A stretch of 64,000 bases of DNA, from NCBI GenBank assembly GCA_004352715.1, contig SCFE01000003.1:3146259-3210258 (forward strand), read 5' to 3'. The DNA comes from Hofstenia miamia (lineage: Eukaryota; Xenacoelomorpha; Acoela). The notes beneath the pieces are model-generated. The model saw only the letters and a list, made by a program, of their open reading frames with translations, searched no databases and was not told the DNA's origin. Positions 24,066 through 36,113 of the stretch are shown here, piece after piece (position 1 is the first letter of the stretch; each line of letters starts with the position of its first letter). A program made the translations under genes and the position numbers.

Positions 24066-26022
24066 TTCCGCTTTCTGATATGGAAAATACGAAAACCTTA
24101 CGTTTGGTGGGAAACCATCCGAAATTTCTAAGGCATTTAGCATGGATCGCACTTTTCCCAAAATACCTATTTTTGGCCATTGCTCCAGCAGTATTCACTC
24201 GAACTTAAATACATTTACTATGGGGATAGATAGTATAAGCAGACACTACCCTGCAAAATTTCAACGATTTTTATTATGAAACGCGGACATGAGGAGGTTT
24301 TATGAAAACGTTTATACATAGTATATATTTGTTTAGAACTTATTTAAATTAAGAATTTAAATTGAGCCCTCCAAGTTTTTACTATCTCTCTCCATCCAGT
24401 CTTAATAGACCAAAAAAACAATGATAAGTTGAGGCAAAATATATCGGCAGCTTTCATTTACTTATTATTCTCTACTCAGAAATTTTGTTTTTCAGTAGGT
24501 TAGACAATGACATCTCTACCTTTTTTATATAAATTTGGCAGCTCAATATAAATTATTTGTCTAAATGGATGTTAATTTAAAATTAAAATTAAAAATTATT
24601 TGACCATATTTTTTCAAGAGCTTTCCAAATGTGTAATGATTTCTCTAAAAAAATATGCTTATGACTTGAAAACCAGTAAAGAACGAGTTTTGTGTAATTG
24701 TTGCTCCTAGGGACCTTACCCTGTCTGATTTATAAGATATTGTAATTTTCAAATAGTTCAGGCACAGAAATGCATCTTAGTACAATTGTTAATAATTACA
24801 TTGGATTGGAGCATTTTCAACAATATCCAAATTTCGTATGCTCTACTGATTAGGGTTAAGTGATCATAATTGAGTTTGTGACACTGAAACATCCATATAA
24901 ATCATTTATTGATTACGTGTGAAAGTATTTTTACCTTGTGTTGGAACATTTCACTTTCAGGTCACTTGTTTTTTTGAATGACAAGGGAAATATTGTTGCA
25001 CATACTTGTGCATTGATGCTTACCTTTCAAATGTAACATCATGTAGTGTATTAAATTCATGGAGCGTTAAAAATCACCACTAACTCAGTCACACATATTT
25101 TTCATTAGGAGTATTAATTAATCAGCAACTTTGAAATTGCGATGTATGAAAACAATTGAATCATTGTTAAAATGCTGAACATTCTTTTATGCTATCATTT
25201 TCTAGGATGTCACTTTATTAAATTAATGTTTTTAACATCTTAAGATGGATATATGGTTTGATCTCTATATATGCATTGATGTAATATTCCCAAACATCCT
25301 TGAGTGAAGCTATACGTACTAAGCTATCCCTGTGAAAAAATCCTGGCTTCCTTACAGTTGTGTTTATATATATGTATATACATGCTCATATTATCATGGA
25401 GTTCTGATATTTTATAATTCAATCTATATTGTTTTATCCAGTTACTGTGACTCCAATGTCAGCACGGTGCATCGATCAGTTAGTGCTTGAAGACTTGCTC
25501 GAAAAAGTGCCAATTACTAACTATTGAATTATTGGTCCACGATGAGAATTAATTGTTTGGCTAAAGACGAAAATACTTTTGAACTTAAAATACTAGTATT
25601 GCCAAAGCTGACTTTACATAGGAAAAACTAGAACATGTTCTAGAATACGTGTACAATAGAGAGTGACATCGGGTACCCGATTAAGCCTGACCAGATTTCA
25701 GGATTCGTGTAGTGTTCGAGTACAATGATTAGACTGATTGCTATAAATACTGATGTTAATCAACGCATGATTTTAAAAAGATCCAAGACGTTAAGTAACA
25801 TCAACGAATTGCTGTATCCCCTATCAGAAAATGATTGATTTTAATGGTCATTTGATTGAACAGAGATCCATAAAATCAAATCAAAGTAAATGTTTCCGCT
25901 CGGATCAGTATCGGGTATTAAATTTTTATTTAAATATAGCATACTTGCAAATTTTACTAAGCAATGCACAATACTCCGTTTATCATGGTAGAACACATAG
26001 TAAGTTTACAAAAGTTATAAAT
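24066..26022. other. intergenic DNA, no gene seen
   Basis: No supported coding region on either strand. The plus frame at 25831-26190 overlaps the far end of the gene at 26550-26023 antisense and looks like its shadow. Confidence 0.5.
25925..25930 (-). promoter_or_regulatory. candidate polyadenylation signal AATAAA
   Basis: An AATAAA on the minus strand lies about 93 bases past the stop of the 175-codon frame at 26550-26023. That is a suitable place for its 3' end signal. The hexamer is common in AT-rich DNA, so this is only suggestive. Confidence 0.35.
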
Positions 26023-26550
26023 TTATGGAGGCGCAGCTCCTTTCGAAATATGGCATCGAATTTGGTCGTACACATACAGTTCTGGAATTGTAGCTTCATA
26101 TACATTGATGTCAATAAAATGCTTACGAAAGACATCCACCATCATTCTCTTTGCAGAAATATTCAATTTTTCGCCATTTATTATCAATAAAACAAATTGC
26201 CTTCCTGAACCCCCAGAAGGCAAAAAATAGATGTAGTCGAGAAACACTAATTGTGGAACTTTTTGATGTAAGCCTTCAACGAACAACTTCCATTTATCAC
26301 GATCACCAATGGCATTGATTCTACTCCCTAAAGGATGTTTAACGATTTGAAGATCCCCGTTACGAGTAATTTCCATCACAGTAAAATATCCACCAAAAGG
26401 ACCATGAATATTGCTTTTAATTCTAGTAAACATATCAGCAGGAAGATTAATTTTTGCAATGGTATAAGCGTCGTCACTAACTTCCTCTTGGTTGAAGCCA
26501 TCTGCCAGGGTTGTGTTACACGGGCAAGTACGGATTGGCGAATATGACAT
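26023..26550 (-). CDS. intact intronless 175-aa protein of unknown function
   Basis: ATG at 26550 has A at -3. The frame runs uninterrupted to a stop at 26023 and its base composition is richer and more codon-like than its surroundings. I recognise no family. The protein has a cysteine pair near the N-terminus (TCPC, residues 8-11) and a Gly/aromatic patch (GPFGGYF, 50-56). A hydrophobic strand-like run spans 100-112 and ends FLPSGG (109-114). FVLLIING (119-126) and FIDINVYEA (145-153) follow, with a short basic tail ending KGAAPP. There is no signal peptide or clear membrane helix. It could be a lineage-specific gene, a retrocopy, or an old viral or mobile-element gene. The antisense frames are shadows. 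Confidence 0.6.
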   Translation of the reverse strand: MSYSPIRTCPCNTTLADGFNQEEVSDDAYTIAKINLPADMFTRIKSNIHGPFGGYFTVMEITRNGDLQIVKHPLGSRINAIGDRDKWKLFVEGLHQKVPQLVFLDYIYFLPSGGSGRQFVLLIINGEKLNISAKRMMVDVFRKHFIDINVYEATIPELYVYDQIRCHISKGAAPP

Positions 26551-27419
26551 AATGTATTATTAGTTGATATTTCAAAAGATGTTCACGTGGGAAACTACCG
26601 TATCATAGCGAAATCAACGCTTATTTTCAACGTAGTTGGAAAAGTTTTCAATGAAGAAAATTTCCGTGTTTGAATACGAATCTGTTTGAAAATTGGATTT
26701 TAGACTGACTTTGTAGATGTGAAATTTTAAAATTCTAAAAAAATTCAGAATAATTACACTAAGATTTCATGTACTACGTAAGCAATGCTAATTCATTAAG
26801 TTCACTAAATTGCCGAAAATGCTGTTGTCACAGTTTTGTAATTTTTATAATCATATTTGTGTAAATAGCAAGAATCTACTTTTTTACATATGTATTTTAT
26901 AGAATTAAAACCAATGAAAAGTACGACGTATCACAATGTTATAAATGAGTAACCCCCTAATTGTATGTGAATGCGCTACTTGACGGGTATGCTCCAAATC
27001 CTACTCAAGATGTGAATCAATAGACCTCTACTCTACGCATCATGTCATAAATTAAAATTTCAAAGGAATTTAGCAATGTCTTATTTGAAAGTTAGTTTGT
27101 ATGTAGTTCTTTTTCATCTTTTTCAATTAGTAGCTTCACATAGCTTTCTATGAAGTTTTGGACTTAACTTACATCTTAACCCATTTTCATCATACTCACA
27201 TCCCACTTTCACTATGAATATTGTAGTAGTGATTTCCAAATGTATGATACCTTCATTCTGTTATACAAATGAGGAGCTAAACACAAACATTCGGAAAATG
27301 TTTAATGCATGAGCTCCCAATTTGCTTAAATATTGATTACAAGGAACTCCTCTATTAGTAGTAATTTAATTTAGTCCACTATTGCTACTGAGCAAAATTT
27401 GATTTTCAAGAGAATGTCT
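26551..27419. other. intergenic DNA, no gene seen
   Basis: This is the upstream region of the 175-aa gene. I see no TATA box at a convincing distance and no further exon. Confidence 0.4.
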
Positions 27420-27635
27420 TTACCATTTTATTAATAGAGCCTCATCAACACTGTGAATTTCAATAAAACTGTCATTGTAGATGACATGATTGCCTGCATA
27501 TGTCCTCTCGAGAGGACAAAATGTCAATAAAACGTAATCGAAATAAGAAATTCCTTGTACAAAGAAACTCCTACTTGGTAAAAATTCCAACCGGGTAATT
27601 CCAAGTAACAATGATTCTGAATCATTGATATTCAC
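27420..27635 (-). CDS. possible 71-aa exon or gene fragment, unknown function
   Basis: The open frame on the minus strand starts with a non-ATG codon (GTG at 27635), directly after stop codons. It is therefore more likely an exon or a truncated copy than a full gene. The motif order FLPS (residues 18-21), YVLL (34-37), FIEI (57-60), VDEA (63-66) mirrors FLPS, FVLL, FIDI, VYEA in the gene at 26550-26023. The blocks are similarly but not identically spaced. A donor-like TG|GTAAAG lies just before the stop. It may be a tandem paralogue or a decayed copy. Confidence 0.3.
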   Translation of the reverse strand: MNINDSESLLLGITRLEFLPSRSFFVQGISYFDYVLLTFCPLERTYAGNHVIYNDSFIEIHSVDEALLIKW

Positions 27636-28022
27636 TTACTATAGAAATTGATTAATAGAATACTTTCAACTTTCTTAGTAACCATCAAAACTTTGAAAGT
27701 TTATTGGAAAGCTTTAAAAAATGCTGGGATAATTTTCAATCCTGTAAGGAATATCTTTGTTTTAACACTATTGATTTCTCAGAAAGTAAATGCAGCATTT
27801 GGTGAATCGGGTAAATGAAGACTCTCACTAATCTATATTCATTTTTTCTTCATGCAGTTTTAATGTCGTTTCTAAGCTGAAGAGTCTTATCTACTAATTT
27901 GGAAATCGGCTGTGTGTTATTACAAGAAAAATTCAGGAATTTCATGATGCTGTTCATATTAGGTGTAATAAACCAAAATTATAATATATTAGGTAATTTA
28001 TAAGTTACTGCTAGAGTGAAAA

Positions 28023-28024
28023 AT

Positions 28025-28103
<79 letters not shown>

Positions 28104-28107
28104 TATG
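28023..28107. repeat. (TA)n microsatellite
   Basis: About 85 bases of TATC/TA units, purely TA after 28042. Confidence 0.95.
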
Positions 28108-30430
28108 ATAAAATTAAATTGCATTTGCGTCATATATTGTTGTGCGGGGCAACCGTAATAGATAACAAGCTAGAATGTTGGGTATACTGCCTGGCGTAAT
28201 CAGTGGCGGTGGCTATGGTTGGGCAAGGTGGACTTGATCCACCTTGAAAAATACAATACCGGTATTAATTGGCAAGACAATACTATTTTAATATCCTAAT
28301 TTTGAACTAAATAAACAGGGTATGATATTACAAAAACATTGTAGATACAGATAGCTAGTTTATTTAAAATAGAAAATATTAACAAATTAAAACAAATATT
28401 ACAGCAGTAAGTACATAATTTGTAATGCAATTTCTTACCGCTTGGCTTTGAGCTCTAAATTTACAATTTATCCAATCAGAATTGTTCATAAGAAGAAGAA
28501 CCAAATTGCCTTCATCCACCTTTCTCCTAAACAATGCGTATGCAATATCTTAAACCAACGAGCAATCAAAAACTGAGCACGTTTACAAAGGTGGAGTAAA
28601 ATGAAATAGTACATCTTTTGAAAGACAAGTGCTCAGAATTAATGAAATAGTGCCTACAAAAGGTGGTGTAAGCTGTGAGACGAACCTTCTTTCAGTTTAA
28701 CCACTCTACATTAAATGGCACTTCAATCACCTCGCCTATCTCCTCAAAGCTGGCCAATTTTTAAAATATCGCTATTTTTCGAATTTTACTTACAGACGCC
28801 CTAAAAATTTTCAAAATCGAAAAAATGTTTTTTCTAGAATTATCGATGAGAAATCGAATTGTGTAGCAACTTTAAAGATAGAATAGAAACTGTCCAAGAT
28901 ATGTTGCCTACTAAAAATAGCCTAATTTGCAAAAAAATTATATTCAGCCCATATAATATTATAGCTACAATTTTAAACATGAAGACAACTTGCGCCTGGC
29001 GTTAATTTATCAAACAGTATATAGTATGCTAAGATCCGCTCTTTTTACGATTTTTCTAAAGTACTGACAAATACCTATTTGATAATTTTAACAATTTTGA
29101 CAAACTGTTGAATCGCATGTTGTCTACACATTTGAGGTTAATATATCAAGAAACGATAGAGATATTATATGAAGATCATAACAACACCACTGAAACTTGT
29201 CAAACTCTTAATGTTTGTAATTCAATATTTCATTTATGATTGATCATATTCTGTTTGGTTTCTACTAAGCGGCTTTCAAATGGTACTTTTAATATTTATT
29301 TCTGACAACTACAAATCACATAATAATATTTTAATCTATAATCAGCAGGCAATGAACATTAATAGACTCAATCTAACACATGAGGAAATGAGTTGAATTA
29401 TTAGAAACGTATACATTTCTTCTAATGAGACTTCGGGAGAGGTGGCTCAGGTGAATACATGTGATCAAAACTATACCATTGCAATTCTTCTTAAGATCCT
29501 ATTGCAAGAACCTCAACTTCATTATGATTTGGAAATTTCACTTTCTAATCCCTATTCAACCTTCTTGAACTTCAAAATCACTATGAGTTCTAAAGATCTT
29601 CTGGGATTCTATAGCTTTATCATAACATTTCAAAATGAATTTCAGATAATTGTATTTTTCTTAGCACTGTGCTGAATTGGACTGACAATATATACAAACA
29701 CAAACACGGCAAAGGCTATTATATTAGTTGTCCTGTCAGTCATAAAAAATAGTTGAGCTTCTTCAAAATCTAGATTTTTTGTATTTTTGGTTCCTGGTTT
29801 AAAAAAGTTTTCTGCTTAGTAAATATAGTGGTCGAGAGATACTTGAACTTTATTGCTGCGTTTTCATATTTTATTTATTATGGAGTTTTTTCAAAATTAT
29901 GAGCAATTATATTCATGTATCAGTGTATTATTTTTTGAAAATGAAAGACGTAAGAATATTATAATACTACATTTAATTTAGACTGCAAACGAATGAAGCT
30001 ACTTGTGAAGAGGATATAGACAAACTACATAATTCAATGCGTAATTGAACTTTAGTATTCTTAACATGAGAAATTTTAGTTATTCCTAACCTAATAATTG
30101 GATTTTATAAATGTGTAGATGATTTTGAATGATTGTAATTATAAAAATTTAATCGAATATATTGCAATAAGTTTCAATAGACATGATTTTAAAATTCTTC
30201 GCTGTCACGGTCAACATCTGTAATCATTTCACAAAACAAAAGCATTGTTCTCTTTGTCCCAGTTCTGCTTACAGGAAGACAATGAACGGGTGTCATAACT
30301 GTAAAGATTCTTTTGTAAAACTCATAGGAAAAACTTATCTTAGAATTTCTTCCAATAAATATTGATTTGCTTATTGATAAGTTGACTATTTTGTATATTT
30401 GGATGTACTTAATTTGTTTTTCAATAGTAG
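28108..30430. other. intergenic DNA, no gene seen
   Basis: AT-rich sequence with no recognised coding region. A G-rich stretch near 28200-28260 (CAGTGGCGGTGG...) resembles the end of an hAT-type MITE, but I found no matching second end. Confidence 0.4.
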
Positions 30431-30616
30431 GGTCAAATTCGCCTTGGTAATGCAAAATTGTCAGAAAAAAGCAGTCGTGAAAGTAAATCCGCTATCAGGG
30501 AGATGAAGAAAGCCAAATTCAGTACAAAGTGCTGCAATGAAAAGAAATTTAACTTTGCAAAAACATCAGTACTAACAGATGAGAACACTGGAATTTTAGC
30601 AAAAAAACAAGCGTGA
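30431..30616 (+). other. Lys/Ser-rich open stretch after an acceptor-like site, unknown
   Basis: After a pyrimidine-rich acceptor-like sequence (gtttttcaatag, ending 30427), a frame from 30431 stays open for 61 codons to TGA at 30614-30616. The peptide is Lys/Ser/Glu-rich (SEKSSRESKSAIREMKKAKF) and matches nothing I recognise. No partner exon was found. It may be chance. Confidence 0.2.
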
Positions 30617-32763
30617 GCAAAAGTTCAAGAGCTTGCTAGCAAAAAACAAATACTATCAAAGGAAGTCGTTTTCCAAAGAAGATTGCGTATATTTATTGTA
30701 CGTGTATAGATTTTATTTAAATGTTGTTTAAATTATTTCTTAGAAGCATTAAAAAAACATGCGACACTTTCATTCTTGTAGATATCATTTAATTTTAGAC
30801 TTTTACCAAAAAAATTATCTTGTAAAATTTTTAAATTTCCTAAATTCATTAATTTTTTATTTTTGAATTTTAGAATTGATGTTCTTTTGCAGTATATAAA
30901 AAATGTTAGCGATGCATGTCTTTATAGATAGTACATAAATACATTGTAACAAGAACTTTTGTGCTTTGGCATGTAAGGATTTCGTCCACTATCAACTGAA
31001 AAATATGTTGCACCACTTACACTAATGTTTCAGATGGAACTTGAGGAGGCCTTTTATATATTAACCATAGTAAGCACTGTCATAACTATGGTTTGACTTT
31101 GATTAATAATGCTGGCAATTTTTTAATTCTAAGAGTTCATACTCCCTATGTAAGTAACTATTTTTAACTCAAAAACACATAATTTGGTTAAGTCTTTAAA
31201 AATTAATGTGCTAATATCAAGCTTAGCAACAACAGCCTTTCTAAAATCAATGATGTTTATTGAAAAGAATTTTTCAGGAAGAATATAATTTAATTATAAA
31301 GCAATGTAACATTTCGGTTAACAGCGCCTCCAAACATAATTTAAGCACATTCCTATTGAAGTAAGACTATCATAATGGAAAGACTAAGAAGTAATTTTAC
31401 TTCTAAAGAACAATTAATACAATATAATAATGACAATTTATTTATAGTTGAATTATTTGAATCATTGGAGGCCTACTCAAGCATAAAAAAAACAAAGCTG
31501 TCATCAGGTGCGATGTGAAAAACAAATACATGTAATACAACCTAATCTAATAGCCTAACCTAACGTTCTAAGATTTAAGGTCAACATTATATTTCTTATA
31601 AGATTTGAATATGTTATCAAAGCTAGAAGGCAACCTTTTTATCATATATTTGCTAGTCGACCGAGTAGAAGGTTGATGTCCACATTTGAAATAAATACTA
31701 CGAAAATCTTAATCTTTTAAAATCCTTTTGGTTATCCTATTTGTAATCAATAATGGCCGGAATTAAGAGTAAATTATTTATGAACACAAATATTAGAATT
31801 TCTTATGTTAAAAAATATTTAATGCATTCCAAATCAGAAGAATAGCAGAAAAACCTATGCTAAGAAATTGTTTGAAGAATAAAGAAAGACAAGTCTGATT
31901 CATTCCATTCTTAAAGATCACTGTAATGTTAATTTTATATGTATTTAATTTTGTATTACTTTGTAATATTGATTTTGTTGTAAAATGATAACTTAATAAA
32001 TCTTTTTTTAGCTGATTAGAAATGACCTTCTCATTATTCTTTTCTTATAACTAATTGGTTCAATTATATGTGTTCTTTTTTTTGCATGCTGATAAATCTT
32101 GCAGCAAGAAAGTAATATTAATTGCAGAGAAAAGTATTGGTAATTACTAGGGTGATTTTTTACCTAAAAAATTGTAATTTCGATCCAAAATTTTTTACTT
32201 TTAAGACTTCAAAACGTAATTTGTTTTACCTAAAAATGTGACCTAAAGATTTTTTAGCTTTTGTAAAATTCGTGTATTCTATGCTAAACAATCAACTAGG
32301 TAGTAAGAAGCAGCATTATATTATTCTTCGTAAGCATGCTTTTTAGGATTGAAAAGAAGCCTTACATGGAACCAGCAGGACAGCACTTACTATTTTCAGC
32401 AACCCATTAAGTCATGTAGTATATAACGCACTCTACAAGACCAATTCATTTCATAGTAATTTGTGGCGTTCACTAACTTTTGCATTATTGCCTCATTGAT
32501 AGCATAGCAATTCTTGCTCTCTCAACAATGACTCTCTTAGTAATGTCATTTTTATAAACATTGGAAAAATATTAAAATATAGTAATTAAATGCTTGCTCT
32601 AACTTATTAAAATTGTGCAGTGATATTTTCTGATGTTTTTGTAACCAAGAAATTTGTTTTTAAAAGCTATAAACGAACTGGAAATGAGGTTTAAGGCTTA
32701 TAGGTAGAGACTTCCTCCTACTTAAGCATTTGGCTAGAATTAATGCAAAACTAATAAATTTCA
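30617..32763. other. intergenic DNA, no gene seen
   Basis: AT-rich sequence with no domain or repeat family that I can name. Confidence 0.5.
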
Positions 32764-32790
32764 TAAGATAAGATAAGATAAGATAAGATA
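32764..32790 (-). repeat. (GATAA)n pentanucleotide tail of a LINE
   Basis: About five AAGAT/GATAA units. On the minus strand they read TTATC and end the LINE 3' region at 33112-32791, like the microsatellite tails of CR1/L2-type elements. Confidence 0.7.
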
Positions 32791-33265
32791 TTCTATATTT
32801 AGAGACTTTTATTTACAATTTCAGAAACTGATAAGTTCTCTAAATAGCGTCAATAATGTACAAAAATAATAAAAAGACATGAAATATATACAAGAAAAGC
32901 GTCATTTTAGGCTACGGATATTATAGTCTTGTAGTAGTAGTATAATCAGTATTATAAAATTTGTAGCCTACCCAAGCTTTTCCACAGATGAACTTTTGCT
33001 TTAGAATTAATTCCTTAACACGTTTGCGAAAGTGTTTTACATTTTTAATACATTTGATCTCTTGGGGAAATTCATTCCATTGCCTTATTGCATTATTTAT
33101 AAAAGAATTTCGNTAAGATATTCTATATTTAGAGACTTTTATTTACAATTTCAGAAACTGATAAGTTCTCTAAATAGCGTCAATAATGTACAAAAATAAT
33201 AAAAAGACATGAAATATATACAAGAAAAGCGTCATTTTAGGCTACGGATATTATAGTCTTGTAGT
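32784..33265. repeat. 152-bp perfect direct duplication across a 1-N gap
   Basis: Bases 32784-32935 and 33114-33265 are identical by eye over all 152 positions. The second copy begins immediately after the single N at 33113. Perfect identity abutting a gap suggests an unmerged overlap in the assembly rather than a real duplication. Confidence 0.85.
32921..33112 (-). pseudogene. LINE ORF C-terminal fragment
   Basis: The minus frame is open from the gap edge (33112) to TAA at 32923-32921, 63 codons. NSFINNAIRQWNEFPQEIK has the W-N-x-F/L-P-x-x-I signature at the end of non-LTR reverse-transcriptase proteins. A 3' UTR and the pentanucleotide tail follow at 32920-32764. The 5' part is cut off by the gap. 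This family differs from copies A-C. Confidence 0.6.
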
Positions 33266-34502
33266 CATTTGCTATTGAAAAATGTTAATTTTTTGAACTA
33301 TATGGTTTTAAAGAGCTTTCTACGAAAATCATTCGTAAATTGTTTCTCTTTCAAAAAATTTGACCTAAAATTTTACCACAAAGAAAATTCCAAATTTTGT
33401 AATATTTTCAATTTAAAATTTTTTTAAAATAGGCATGCACATGCAATAAAACAATTAAATTTCTAAATATTTAGACAAAATTTACCTTTAATTCAATTTG
33501 GACTTTTTTTACTTTTGTTCGCCCTAGCAATTACTTTGAATAACGTAGTTAGGACGATTATATACATGTACATGCTGATAGAGCATTGTGGATCTAGAAG
33601 TAAGTTTGAGACCTCTCTGTATTAAATATTCTCATTAAAACTATGATTATTCACTGCTACATTGATAACCAAAATTTAGTTGCAAATAAAATTTTCTTTG
33701 ATAATCTTGACTTATTGCCGTGAAATAAATATTGGAATAGTGAAATGACTTAATTTGGTATGTATTAATTGAATTTTCCCTTTGGTTGAAGGTGTTTTGA
33801 AAAATTAAATTAAATGGTTTAATCAACATGGCCATTTTTTTTAAAAATATGATTTAGTTGCTTTTCCACATTTTGATGAGATGAAAACTGTTTTAGAAGT
33901 GTCAGATTTTAAAATTAGGATTTGGGGATTTGGACTGGGATGGTTTTTTTGTCAAAAACTGCTTGACATAGTCAAAAAAGAACCAGCCTGCGAAAGATTT
34001 CTATTTTGATGTTTTCTATATACTACATGCAACATCTAAATATTACTCCAAAGCACCAAAAAGTAAACAGTTGATATGCAAATATTTAAAAATTATTTGA
34101 AGATGTCTATTTTATCCAACAAAAATAGTACCGAGTAATTTAATATGGTAGTCTTGTTTTATTGCAATTTAAAACTACTGATTTTTACATTTGAAAAAGT
34201 AAGAAAAAAATGTATATTCTTATAATAAAATATCGATTTTTAACACACTTGGAAATGGCGGTCGTCTTAATATTTGGAGATATTTGCTATAAATAATTAA
34301 CAGTGTTTTTAACGAATTTTAATTGATTAGAGATAAACACTAAACATATATTTAATATTTAAGTATATTTGGATAGAAGACTAAGAAATCTTTGCACACT
34401 ATTATTTTATGACATGTTCAAAATACAAATTAAAGTGCCTTAATGTCATGTTTCCAACACTATTTTCACAAAAATATTTTTAAATTCAAAAAATTTCAAA
34501 AG
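33266..34502. other. intergenic DNA downstream of TSFM, no gene seen
   Basis: AT-rich. I saw no convincing AATAAA within 150 bases past the TSFM stop, so its 3' end is not defined. Confidence 0.4.
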
Positions 34503-34987
34503 CTAACAAAGTTTTGTTGTATTGAAATCCGAACTCATATCCATTCTTAAGAAACGCTTAATCTCTATTCCAGAATTTTCACACAATTCTCGAATGGTTT
34601 GTGAGGGATTACGCGTAGATTTTTGATCCAACAATGAAGAGGAGCTCTCAATGAATATCTCATCTTCGTCGTCCTCATCCTCATCAACATTTTCTTGTGA
34701 AGATTCATTTTGTTGTGAATCCTCGGTTAGTTCATCTGAAGATTCTTGCAACGCTTCTTTTCGATGCAAAGATGTCGGGGAATTGACAATGACGTGAGAG
34801 CAAAGGTCTTGGGCAATTAATTCTATTGCATTCGATTTAGCTGTACATTGGTATTCAACAACCCCTAGAAAATTTCCCCAGAGACTGTTGTTAAACTTTT
34901 CATTATTTTTGGGGTGAGTAGAAACAGCCAACTGAGCGTTTGATTGGGCATTGAAGATGATACCACCGCCGAATTTAATATTCTCGC
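34503..34987 (-). CDS. TSFM: TSFM exon 2 (terminal)
   Basis: The acceptor ttgatatttag ends at 34988. GC at 34987-34986 completes the split Gly codon, then GAGAATATT (ENI) follows. It runs to the stop at 34503. The intron is 678 bp and holds nothing recognisable. Confidence 0.9.
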
Positions 34988-36113
34988 CTAAATATCAATT
35001 AAAAAGTCTATTTGTATAAAGTAGTCAATCAAGCCTCTATAATGATAAAATTATTAACTAATTGACTTAGCACACTTGACCGCTGTGAACAGCACTGTAA
35101 GGGCCTTGTTTCCCATGTGCTTCTCATTTTGCTTTATTTCAGTTTTTAAATCAATTATTAATTTTACACACTACCCCATTTTTGTAGAGCTTAAAATAGC
35201 TTTACTATCATAACAAATACGTTTCTTTATTTCAATAAAAAACACTGGAAGGACACTTCTGATTTATGCTACCTGCAACGTGGTAATCAATCTCTAAATA
35301 TTGGAATACACTTTCTTAACATAATTATAAACACCAATAAAAAGGCAAGGCCATGCAAATTAAAGTTGTAGGCAAATTAGAAAATGGCGATGAGAAAAAC
35401 ATTTATTCATTCATTAATTATATAAATTACATTGTCAAAATTAATGAGCAGTCTCACTGCATTTTTTTCCAAATTTTGAAATGAGAAATGTTTTATGAAT
35501 CAGTAATAATAATGGTTTAGAGGAACTCCACATATGTTCTAACAATGCAATATTAGCGTATGCGATTATCTTTACAATGTGTTGCATTAGTTAAAATAAA
35601 TACTAATAAAATTTTATTACTGAACTTCGCAAGTCCAGTGCGCAAAGCAAAAATGCGAAACTTACCTAGCAATGAAAGTGTCTCATATCGAAAAGTTTTT
35701 GCTTCTTCTGAGACACTCTCAATGTCTGAAAAATACGTAAATGTATCTGATTCATATTCATGACCACTAATAAAAGCTTCTGCACTTTTACATACAAACT
35801 TCCTGAATTCCGGAGTCTTTGCTACAAAATCGGTTTCACAAAGAGCTTTTATTATTCCTAGCGACCTGTCGTTCCGCAAAGAAATTCCCAGAAGTCCATA
35901 TGATACTTTCCTGCTAATTAGTGCTCGTGATTTAAGTTCACCTTCAGAGCGCGCCCTCACAGCAATTAGTTCCTCCGCCTTCTCCAAATTTCCTCCAACT
36001 TCATCTAGAACCTTTTTACACACTCCGAAGGGCAGACCAGTTGACCGCCGAAGTGCCATCAAAACGGATTTCGTCTGTGAAGAAGCAAATCTGCGAACAA
36101 TGTGATAGATCAT
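34503..36113 (-). CDS. TSFM: mitochondrial elongation factor Ts (two exons)
   Basis: EF-Ts is the guanine-nucleotide exchange factor that recycles EF-Tu in mitochondrial translation. Exon 1 (36113-35666) and exon 2 (34987-34503) join in frame and give 310 residues, against about 325 in human. The N-terminus (MIYHIVRRFASS) looks like a mitochondrial presequence. The UBA-like domain follows (LRRSTGLPFGVCKKVLDEVG, residues 21-40). The conserved TDFVA EF-Tu contact motif is at 94-98. The junction reads LLGENI, where the family also has LGEN. The C-terminal part keeps SHVIVNSP (213-220), close to the family's QHVVGM-P. The end (TIRELCENSGIEIKRFLRMD) matches the family C-terminus. An acidic low-complexity insert occupies about 229-259. 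The assignment is secure. Confidence 0.92.
35666..36113 (-). CDS. TSFM: TSFM exon 1
   Basis: ATG at 36113 opens the presequence. The exon ends in phase 1 at a strong donor (CTAG|GTAAGT, GT at 35665-35664). Just upstream of the ATG is an acceptor-like ttttttag, so a 5' UTR intron is possible. Confidence 0.9.

Noticed and set aside
22919-24208. Long frames of 370-430 codons
   Set aside because: Nearly all of each frame is the 1000-N gap. Only the short real flanks carry any information.
25831-26547. Plus-strand frames opposite the 175-aa gene
   Set aside because: They are antisense to the better frame and have no recognisable content.
28203-28260. Possible hAT-type MITE starting CAGTGGCGGTGG
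   Set aside because: No matching inverted end was found downstream or upstream.
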